This document shows, piece by piece, positions 57,711-64,000 of a DNA stretch of 64,000 bases. A program made the translations under genes and the position numbers. Under the pieces are notes generated by a model that worked only from the letters and a program-made list of their open reading frames with translations, did no database searches and had not been told where the DNA came from. Where the stretch lies: assembly GCA_025965895.1 (NCBI GenBank), contig JAOPWC010000160.1, forward strand, positions 40,488-104,487. Direction: 5' to 3'. The first letter of the stretch is position 1; the number at the start of each line of letters is the position of its first letter. This DNA is from Mycobacterium sp. (GTDB lineage: Bacteria; Actinomycetota; Actinomycetes; Mycobacteriales; Mycobacteriaceae).

Positions 57711-58652
57711 TTGAGCACCGCAACGCAGCCCAACCGCACGACACCCAGGGGCCGACGAGTGAATGACACACCACTTCTGGATGGTCGCGGCGCCGTTGTG
57801 GTGGGCGGAAGCCGGGGTATCGGCGAGGCCGTCGCGGGGCTGCTGGCGGCCCACGGCGCCGGCGTGGTCGTCAACGGCCGTGACCCCGGTGCGGCCGGCC
57901 GCGCCGCCGGCGTGATCTGTGCAGACGGTGGCCGGGCCGTTGCTCACCCCGGCTCACCAGCCGACGACGAGGTGGCCCGTTCTCTGGTAGCGGCATGCGA
58001 GGCCGAGTACGGGCGGATCGACATCCTGGTGAACTGCGCCGGCACCGCGGAACCGCCCGGCTCGTCGATCCTGAACATCACCACCGCCGACTTCGCCGAC
58101 CTGCTCGACGCCCACCTCGGCACGGTCTTTCAGACCTGTCGTGCGGCCGCACCCAAGATGGTGGACCAAGGTGCCGGTGTGATCGTCAACACCGGCTCGA
58201 TCGCTTTTCTCGGCGACTACGGCGGCACCGGATACCCGGCAGGCAAGGGCGCGGTCACCAGTCTGACCCTCGCGATCGCCGCCGAACTCAAGGAGCACGG
58301 GGTCCGCGCCAACGTCGTGTGCCCGGGAGCCAGGACGAGGCTTTCCGCCGGCCCTGACTACCAGAAGCACATCGCCGACCTCTATCGGCGTGGCATGCTC
58401 GACGACGCCACGATGCAGGGATCGCTCGACGCCGCAACCCCCGAGTACGCCGCGCCGATGTACGTGTACCTCGCCACCGACTTTGCCCGGGCGGTCACGG
58501 GCGAAATCTTCGTCGCGTCAGGCGGATTCGTCGGCCGGTTTGATCGCGCGGCGCTGAGCCTGATCGGGTACCGCGACCACCACGATTCGCCCCCCTGGGC
58601 GCTCGCCGACATCCACGGGATGGTCGGCCCGAAGGAAGCGAGGTTCCTCTGA
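57711..58652 (+). CDS. Short-chain dehydrogenase/reductase
   Basis: The SDR has cofactor motif AVVVGGSRGIGEAVAGLL, the NCAGTAEP segment, active-site GYPAGKGAVTSL and DRAALSLIGYRDHHD near the C-terminus, typical of the mycobacterial lipid/steroid SDR group. TTG at 57711 fits the leaderless spacing to TATAGT and gives 313 residues; GTG at 57759 (297 aa) is the alternative. It shares one base with the enoyl-CoA hydratase gene. The upstream TetR-type operator suggests control by one or both paralogous regulators. Confidence 0.9.
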   Translation: MSTATQPNRTTPRGRRVNDTPLLDGRGAVVVGGSRGIGEAVAGLLAAHGAGVVVNGRDPGAAGRAAGVICADGGRAVAHPGSPADDEVARSLVAACEAEYGRIDILVNCAGTAEPPGSSILNITTADFADLLDAHLGTVFQTCRAAAPKMVDQGAGVIVNTGSIAFLGDYGGTGYPAGKGAVTSLTLAIAAELKEHGVRANVVCPGARTRLSAGPDYQKHIADLYRRGMLDDATMQGSLDAATPEYAAPMYVYLATDFARAVTGEIFVASGGFVGRFDRAALSLIGYRDHHDSPPWALADIHGMVGPKEARFL

Positions 58653-59428
58653 TGCTGGACATTCACGACGAGGACCGGGTCCGCACGCTGACCCTGAACC
58701 GTCCGGAAGCCCTGAATGCGTTCAATGAAGCCCTCTACGGCGCGACCGCGACCGCACTGCGCGAGGCCGCGGACGATCCCGACGTCGCCGTCGTGCTTCT
58801 CACCGGGAAAGGGCGGGCGTTCAGCGCCGGCGCTGACCTCTTCGAGATGCAGCAGCGCATCACCGATCCGCGGTTCCGAGGGGCGCCAAGCGCCTTCATC
58901 GGGATGATCGACACTCTGACCACGTTTCCGAAACCGTTGATCTGCGCCGTCAACGGCGTCGGGGTAGGCATCGGTGCCACCATCCTCGGCTACGCGGATC
59001 TGGCGTTCATGGCCACGACTGCGCGGCTGCAGTGCCCGTTCACCAGCCTGGGCGTCGCGCCCGAAGCGGCGTCGTCTTATCTGCTGCCCCGTCTGGTCGG
59101 GCGCCAGAACGCCGCGTGGCTGTTGATGTCGTCCGAATGGGTGAGCGCCGCCGAGGCCCGCGAGATGGGCCTGGTGTGGAAGGTCTGCGAGCCGGACGAG
59201 CTGCTGCCCGAGGCGCGCAGGCACGCGGGCATCCTCGCGTCGCGGCCGATTCCGAGCCTGATCGCGGTGAAGACCACGATGACCGCGCCCCTGCGCGGCG
59301 AGATCGACGCAGCACGGGCGCGAGAAAACACGTGCTTCGCCGAGCTGATGGGGACGCACGCCAACGCACACGCGCTCTCGACGTTCACCGACGGATCGCG
59401 CGTCCCCAACGAAAGCGAGAAGAATTAA
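58652..59428 (+). CDS. Enoyl-CoA hydratase/isomerase-family protein
   Basis: This 258-residue crotonase-fold enzyme has the oxyanion-hole segment GRAFSAGADLFEMQ (near 50-63) and AVNGVGVGIGATILGYADLAFM (near 91-112). The residues after GVGIGAT and the SLGVAPEAASSYLLPRLVG loop match the hydratase/isomerase pattern. ATG at 58652 shares a base with the SDR stop (TGATG). It would act on the acyl-CoA product handled by the SDR, probably beta-oxidation-like, but the exact substrate is unknown. Confidence 0.93.
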   Translation: MLDIHDEDRVRTLTLNRPEALNAFNEALYGATATALREAADDPDVAVVLLTGKGRAFSAGADLFEMQQRITDPRFRGAPSAFIGMIDTLTTFPKPLICAVNGVGVGIGATILGYADLAFMATTARLQCPFTSLGVAPEAASSYLLPRLVGRQNAAWLLMSSEWVSAAEAREMGLVWKVCEPDELLPEARRHAGILASRPIPSLIAVKTTMTAPLRGEIDAARARENTCFAELMGTHANAHALSTFTDGSRVPNESEKN

Positions 59429-59435
59429 CGCGCAC

Positions 59436-60164
59436 GTGTCGACGTCCGATGCAGTCGCCGAGGTCGCGGCAAGTCCCGCGGGACCACAGGTCGGCGCATT
59501 CTTCGACGTTGACGGCACCTTGGTCGCCGGCTTCACCGCGACCGCCCATGCCGGCGATCGGATCCGACGCCGGCAAGCCGGAATCGGCGAAGTGGTGGGC
59601 ATTGTCGAAGCCTCGATGAGGTACCGATTCGGGCGCGTGCATTTCGAGCGGCTCGTCGTCAGGGCGGCCGGCTATCTGCGGGGCGAATCGCTCGCCGCGC
59701 TCGACGAACTCGGTGAGCGGCTGTTCGTCGACCGGGTCGCCTCGCGGGTCTACCCGCACATGCGCGAAATCGTGCAAGCCCATCAAGAGCGCGGCCACAC
59801 GGTGGTGCTCAGCTCGTCGGCGCTGACAATCCATGCCGAGCCTGTTGCCCGGTTCCTCGGCATCACCCATCTGCTCTGCAATCACTTTGAGCTGGACGAT
59901 CACGGCATGCTGACGGGCGGGATCATCAAGCCGGTGCTCTGGGGGCCCCAGAAAGCTGAAGCGGTGCAACAGTTCTGCACCGACAACGAGGTCGACCTGC
60001 AACGGAGTTACTTCTATGCCGACGGGAACGAAGATGCCGTGCTGATGGCTGCGGTCGGCCATCCGCGACCGGTGAACCCGCGCTCCGGACTCGCGGCGAT
60101 GGCCGCTGAGCGTGGTTGGCCGGTGCTGCGGGTTACCGGGCCTGCCCGCCGCCGGTTCTGGTGA
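59436..60164 (+). CDS. HAD-IB family phosphatase
   Basis: The 242-residue haloacid dehalogenase-like hydrolase has motif I FFDVDGTLV (near 22-30), motif II SSSALT and motif III YADGNEDAVLM near 196-206. Such proteins occur alone or fused to acyltransferases and remove phosphate from lysophosphatidate-like or serine-phosphate substrates. The start is GTG at 59436, 7 bp after the hydratase stop. Its last 32 bp overlap the end of the alpha/beta hydrolase gene on the other strand. Confidence 0.92.
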   Translation: MSTSDAVAEVAASPAGPQVGAFFDVDGTLVAGFTATAHAGDRIRRRQAGIGEVVGIVEASMRYRFGRVHFERLVVRAAGYLRGESLAALDELGERLFVDRVASRVYPHMREIVQAHQERGHTVVLSSSALTIHAEPVARFLGITHLLCNHFELDDHGMLTGGIIKPVLWGPQKAEAVQQFCTDNEVDLQRSYFYADGNEDAVLMAAVGHPRPVNPRSGLAAMAAERGWPVLRVTGPARRRFW

Positions 60165-62394
60165 GCATGATGTGGTGACGCCCGGCGGGCACCGGCACCG
60201 TCGCCGCGGTCGGCGCACCGTCGAGGTCCACCGTGACATCGGGCGGCAGTGCGCCAAGGGTGATCCGCACGGGGATATCGGTCGTGACCCCGATGATCGG
60301 CTGGCGCAAGGAGGCCAGGCCCGCTCGGGCAACGTCCACGCTGAGGGCGGCGACCCCGGTCAGATCCAGCGTCAGGTGGGGCAGCGCGTCCGGCGAGGTC
60401 CCGAGGAGCCACACCTGTTCGGTGTACAGCCCGGGCGTGGGGTCGAAGTGCAGGAGGAAGCCGCGGCGACGCCGAACCGTGCGGGTTTGGTCGGGCCGCG
60501 CATACGACCGCGCGTCCACACGGGCGAGCGCCCCTCGAGTCGCCGTCACGAGCGGATCCGCCGTCAAGTCCGACAACCACCAGACCCGCTGAGGCCCGAT
60601 GCCGAGGTCCGCGCGGGTCAGCTGTGGATGCCAGGCGAAGGTGATGTGCCCGGGATCGCCCTGGCGGAGACCGGTGCCCATGTGGGAGACGGGGTCGTCG
60701 AACTTGTCCTGCAGGGCGAACGCGATGTGATCCTCGAACGGGTAGGTGGTGAACCGGTACCGGTAGCCGAGCCGATCCAGTTCCAGTACCTGCTGCACGA
60801 TCGACGAGAACGGCACGAGCTCGTCGATGAGCCCGTGCGCGATGACGAACGGAAGCCAGCGGGCGTTGACGAGCAGCCGCCACGTTTCGCCCTCGCGAGC
60901 GCAGTGCGACTCGGGATCCAGGTCGGCGGGGATATCGACATCCGGTAGGAGCCTCACCCCGCACGTCGGCGGTCCCGCCAGCACCACGGCCTGCGCGAAC
61001 ACCTCGGGGTAGGCGAGTCCCAGCCGGTACGCGCCGTAGCCGCCCATCGAATACCCGGCGATCACGGTGCGGTTGGGGTCGGCGCCGAGCTGTTCGGCAA
61101 CCCGAGCCCAGACCTCCCAGACGTCCAGCTCTCCCTCGTCGAAGTACCAGCACGACGGCCCGCGCGCCAAGGGCGTCACGACCACGGAGTCCCGGTTGTC
61201 GCAGACCTCGTGCAGAAGTCGCGGGTCGATTGCGGCGAACTGGTTTTGGCCGAGCGCGAGCGAGTGCAACAGCAGGGTGAGCGGTAACTTGCGCCCGGCC
61301 GCATAGGTCGCGGGAAGGCACACCGAATACGGCTGCACGCGGCCGAGGAACTCGGGCTTGGTGCTGAGCACATCGGTTTCGCCGACGCCCTGCCCGAGCT
61401 CGACGGACGACACGTACCACCGGGTCGACGTGCCGATGATCACCGGCTCATCGGTGGTTTGGCGCTCGGCGAGCTGAGTCCAGGGGACGGCGAGCGAAAA
61501 CTGGGACACGTCGCCGTCGGCGAGTGCGGCGGCCTGCGCCGCATCCGACCAGAAGTTCAGGTGAGGCGTCTCTTGCTCGTGAGTGCGGAAGGCGACGTTG
61601 TATACGTTGGGTTGCCCGGGCAGTGTGCCATGCGTGGTGGGCACATCGGCGAACCGGTCCCCCGTGGCGTTCGCCAGCCCTGAGGCGAGCCGGACCGTCC
61701 AGGTGCCTGTGGGCTCGACCACCGAACGCGGAACCTGCGCGAGAAAGGACCGCGACGCCGGGTCGACGCTGTGGTCCATCGGAGTCGTTCGCTGCGTCGT
61801 GAGGTCGATCAGCGTTGCACCCGCACCTGAGACGAGCAACGCCAGATCGATACCGGCGGAGCGGATGCCCGCCGCCGCCGGCCATCCGGCGCTTGCGGCC
61901 CGCCCGCGACCCGTGTCGAACGTGAACAACGCGATCGGCACGGACGCATCGATGAGCGTGTTCCAGTCGATCCGCCACCACGTGTGTGTCTCGGTCAACC
62001 CGATGGCGACGCGGAAGATGTCGGCGCCGTTGCGGGCCGCCGGACCGCTCGGGTACACGTAGGTGCCGCGAGGGGGAGTCAGGCCGCCGGTCGGGACACT
62101 GACCGGCGCGCCGGTCGCGCCGTGGTCGTCAAACAAAAAGTCGGTCCAGAACAGCGCACCGCCGGCGAAGCGGCCGGTGCCGCAGGTACGCGGGAACTCT
62201 TCGCCGAACGGCCAGCCGGCTGGGATGGGAAGCTGTGGCTCCGGCCGTAAAGCGGCCTCCGGCACACCCTCGGGCATGCCGTTGATCACGACAAGCTCGG
62301 GAGTTGCCGGTGTCGGTGTGATGGCGTCCGCGACCGCATGGGCGAGATGACGCGCGACGCGCATCGGCAGTAGCGCTACATCGAGCATTGACAC
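60133..62394 (-). CDS. Large alpha/beta-hydrolase, prolyl-oligopeptidase-like
   Basis: This 753-residue protein has a first half (about 30-370) rich in beta-strand-like segments (LPIPAGWPFGEEFPRTCG; VYPSGPAARNGADIF). A hydrolase domain (about 375-640) follows, with LTLLLHSLALGQNQF, nucleophile Ser in GYSMGGYGA (near 452), the likely Asp in HGLIDELVP and the His in FEDHIAFA. A C-terminal beta domain ends with PAGRHHIMLTRTGGG. It has no signal peptide. GTG at 62394 lies six bases after TAGGTT, so a leaderless start is likely. The substrate is unknown. Confidence 0.88.
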   Translation of the reverse strand: MSMLDVALLPMRVARHLAHAVADAITPTPATPELVVINGMPEGVPEAALRPEPQLPIPAGWPFGEEFPRTCGTGRFAGGALFWTDFLFDDHGATGAPVSVPTGGLTPPRGTYVYPSGPAARNGADIFRVAIGLTETHTWWRIDWNTLIDASVPIALFTFDTGRGRAASAGWPAAAGIRSAGIDLALLVSGAGATLIDLTTQRTTPMDHSVDPASRSFLAQVPRSVVEPTGTWTVRLASGLANATGDRFADVPTTHGTLPGQPNVYNVAFRTHEQETPHLNFWSDAAQAAALADGDVSQFSLAVPWTQLAERQTTDEPVIIGTSTRWYVSSVELGQGVGETDVLSTKPEFLGRVQPYSVCLPATYAAGRKLPLTLLLHSLALGQNQFAAIDPRLLHEVCDNRDSVVVTPLARGPSCWYFDEGELDVWEVWARVAEQLGADPNRTVIAGYSMGGYGAYRLGLAYPEVFAQAVVLAGPPTCGVRLLPDVDIPADLDPESHCAREGETWRLLVNARWLPFVIAHGLIDELVPFSSIVQQVLELDRLGYRYRFTTYPFEDHIAFALQDKFDDPVSHMGTGLRQGDPGHITFAWHPQLTRADLGIGPQRVWWLSDLTADPLVTATRGALARVDARSYARPDQTRTVRRRRGFLLHFDPTPGLYTEQVWLLGTSPDALPHLTLDLTGVAALSVDVARAGLASLRQPIIGVTTDIPVRITLGALPPDVTVDLDGAPTAATVPVPAGRHHIMLTRTGGGQAR

Positions 62395-62406
62395 ATGTTC
62401 AACCTA
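62388..62406 (-). promoter_or_regulatory. Hydrolase promoter with operator-like repeat over the start codon
   Basis: Minus-strand TAGGTT (62406-62401) is six bases before the GTG at 62394. TTGACA-CA-TGTTCAA (62388-62402) overlaps the start and resembles a weakened version of the GGACA-NN-TGTCC repeat. Confidence 0.45.
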
Positions 62407-62733
62407 CGGGTGCGGAGCGCAATACGCGGTACCCCTCGGCTCCCGGATCCACGACTGCCCGCTGCGGTCAGGCCCACCCGCGACCCGGTTGATCTCGGCC
62501 AGCCGCAACAGTATCCGCTCGACGGGGGCGGCGGCGATGTTCTCACCGTCATCAGCGAAAATCGTTCTACCAGCGACTGACCCATCAAGTGCGACATCTG
62601 CACGGCCTTGGGACTGCCGCTCGTGCCTGAGGTGACGATCATCATGGAGGTGTCCATCGGGTCGACCTTGCGGTGCGGCGTCGGCTGCTTCGCGGTGTCG
62701 AGCAAGCCGCGCCATTCGTCGGTTACACCTTAA
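62404..62733 (-). pseudogene. Remnant of an acyl-CoA synthetase (FadD-type) gene
   Basis: One minus frame contains DTSMMIVTSGTSGSPKAVQMSH, the AMP-binding signature of acyl-CoA synthetases. A different frame immediately after holds DGENIAAAPVERILLRLAEI, which resembles the C-terminal GENI-type motif. The roughly 300 residues normally between them are missing and the frame shifts, so this is a deleted, frameshifted relic. An in-frame TAA closes its upstream side. Which fadD it came from is not clear. Confidence 0.7.
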
Positions 62734-62787
62734 CGCAGACAGAGTTAGCCACGTCTCGTGCTTTCCAGCCGCTTTCTGTCGATGTCG

Positions 62788-62832
62788 TGGGGCCGGACGG
62801 GCCCGAACCCGCGACCATCGGATTATGAGTCC
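62788..62832 (-). other. 3' part of a tRNA with CAT anticodon (tRNA fragment, att-like)
   Basis: On the minus strand this 45-base segment reads GGA-CTCATAA-TCC (anticodon loop with CAT), a variable loop, a T-arm GCGGG-TTCGGGC-CCGT and an acceptor-like CCGGCCCCA. The 5' half (acceptor, D-arm and outer anticodon stem) does not follow upstream. Pairing fails exactly two bases outside the loop, so only the 3' part of a tRNA is present, as at tRNA-targeted integration sites. Confidence 0.6.
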
Positions 62833-62992
62833 CTAGGCAGCGCCCGCGCGACCAGGCAAAACGGTTAGCCAGATCGACGAATTCGCCCCGTCGACACTGC
62901 AATGGGTGAACCGGTAACGCCGGGCGGCGCAAGAGATAGCTGGCCTGGGCGCTATGCGACACTGTTTCCAGAAAGTGACTGGAGGGATGTCT

Positions 62993-63880
62993 ATGTCGGG
63001 CTGGACGAGGGGAAGCCTCTCCACCGCTGTGAAGGCAGCCGGAGTGGCTTCGATATTGGGCTGGGTGCTGGTGCTGAGTGCGGGTCCCGCGCTGGCGGAT
63101 CCGGCTCCCGGCGATCCAGCGGTTGTCGCGGGCCCCGCTGCGGGACAGGACCCGACACCGTTCACCGGCACGGCGCCATTCGGGCCGCCGAGGTTCGTCC
63201 CTGCCAACGGCTCGACGGTGGGTGTGGCCCAGCCGATCATCATCAACTTCCCCGGGCCGGTCGATGACGCCGGCGCAACCGAAAGCGCCGTCCACGTCTC
63301 TTCAGTCCCGCCGGTTCCCGGCAAGTTCTACTGGATGACCCCCACGCAGCTGCGCTGGCGCCCGCTGAGCTTCTGGCCCGCGCACACCGCGGTGACCGTC
63401 GATGCGGGCGGCACGGTGTCCAGTTTCCATACGGGAGACACGCTGGTGGCCACGGCCGACGACGCCACGCACCAACTGACCGTCACCCGCAACGGGACCG
63501 TGGAGAAGACCATCCCGATGTCGATGGGTATGGCAGCCGGCGGCCACCAAACCGCAAACGGCACCTACTACGTTCAAGAGAAGATGCCCTCGGTGGTGAT
63601 GGATTCCTCGACCTACGGGGTCCCGGTCAACTCAACCTACGGGTACAAGGTGACGGTCGACCTGGCCGTGCGGTTCGACAACAGCGGCAACTTCATACAC
63701 AGCGCTCCATGGTCTGTGGATGACCAGGGTAAGCGCGACGTCAGTCACGGCTGCATCAATATCAGCCCCACCAACGCAAGGTGGTTCTTCGACAACTTCG
63801 GCGCCGGTGATCCCATCATCGTGAACAACTCCACCGGCACCTACACGAAGAAGGACGGCTCCAACGACTGGCAGAGCTAA
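62993..63880 (+). CDS. L,D-transpeptidase (YkuD domain), exported
   Basis: This peptidoglycan 3-3 crosslinking enzyme has 295 residues. A signal peptide (VASILGWVLVLSAGPALA, cut near residue 37) precedes an Ig-like domain (about 65-145) and a YkuD catalytic domain. The active site is NFIHSAPWS (near 234) with SHGCINIS (Cys near 254). ATG at 62993 follows GGAGGG with six bases' spacing; ATG at 62987 and the frame start at 62954 are less likely. It acts in the periplasmic cell wall. Confidence 0.93.
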   Translation: MSGWTRGSLSTAVKAAGVASILGWVLVLSAGPALADPAPGDPAVVAGPAAGQDPTPFTGTAPFGPPRFVPANGSTVGVAQPIIINFPGPVDDAGATESAVHVSSVPPVPGKFYWMTPTQLRWRPLSFWPAHTAVTVDAGGTVSSFHTGDTLVATADDATHQLTVTRNGTVEKTIPMSMGMAAGGHQTANGTYYVQEKMPSVVMDSSTYGVPVNSTYGYKVTVDLAVRFDNSGNFIHSAPWSVDDQGKRDVSHGCINISPTNARWFFDNFGAGDPIIVNNSTGTYTKKDGSNDWQS

Positions 63881-64000
63881 TGGGAATCGATCGGCGTGCC
63901 GTTGACGTGGATTTGGTTCCTGTCGAGGGAGGCTGATTACCGAGCCGCCGGTCGGTGAGCACCGTGTTAGAGCCGGAGTGCATGTCGATTCCTACAGCTA

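Noticed and set aside
63881..64000. Possible gene end after the L,D-transpeptidase
   Set aside because: Only short frames with stops are present in the last 120 bp; nothing can be supported.

Overview
The window is chromosomal DNA from a mycobacterium, most likely a fast-growing Mycolicibacterium-type species. It has high GC, and its gene order follows, from memory, the Mycobacterium tuberculosis block from purL (Rv0803) down to Rv0760c: purL, pepC, DyP peroxidase/encapsulin, purQ/purS, emrB, ptrB, purC, purB, the Rv0774c esterase, purD, Rv0771-Rv0768, and the CYP123/CYP51 operon. No insertion sequence, rRNA, intact tRNA or CRISPR array was seen.

Layout. (1) 1-22.3 kb: conserved core with six purine genes (purL, purQ, purS, purC, purB, purD). 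Between them lie an encapsulin nanocompartment pair, an M18 aminopeptidase, an MFS pump, a DoxX/TetR divergent pair, an intact oligopeptidase B and a Tat-exported esterase. (2) 22.4-38.8 kb: an accessory stretch lying between purD and the Rv0771 homologue. It holds an F420-type oxidoreductase, a small heptose-type sugar cassette (GT2, HldE-like kinase/nucleotidyltransferase, GT9), a SigI/ECF41-like sigma factor divergent from an NmrA-like gene, a sedolisin protease operon with a zinc-ribbon membrane protein, two tandem poly-threonine lipoproteins and a WS/DGAT acyltransferase. (3) 38.8-52.2 kb: divergent dehydrogenase and sterol-P450 operons controlled from a central TetR gene. One side runs aldA, SDR, hydroxyacid-type dehydrogenase and CMD. 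The other runs TetR, CYP123, SDR, CYP51, ferredoxin, NTF2-fold protein, NDMA-type ADH, NAD-binding protein, Old-Yellow-Enzyme-type reductase and ketosteroid-isomerase-like protein. (4) 52.3-64 kb: a second, paralogous TetR, methyltransferases, a GT4/methyltransferase/barrel-enzyme operon, an SDR/enoyl-CoA hydratase/HAD operon, a large alpha/beta hydrolase, an acyl-CoA synthetase remnant, the 3' part of a CAT-anticodon tRNA and an L,D-transpeptidase.

Regulation readable from sequence. Many genes show a TANNNT hexamer 6-8 nt before the start codon, which is the leaderless arrangement; purL, purC, purB and purD all have it. The inverted repeat GGACA-NN-TGTCC overlaps the start codons of both paralogous TetR genes, sits in front of the SDR operon at 57.7 kb, and occurs in a near-match before aldA, so it looks like one shared TetR regulon. 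The sigma factor and its divergent NmrA-like neighbour share the promoter pattern NGTAACN-N16-CGTC. The emrB pump and the TetR/DoxX pair each have symmetric operator-like sequences.

Functions are inferred from motifs and remembered family knowledge. No database search was run.
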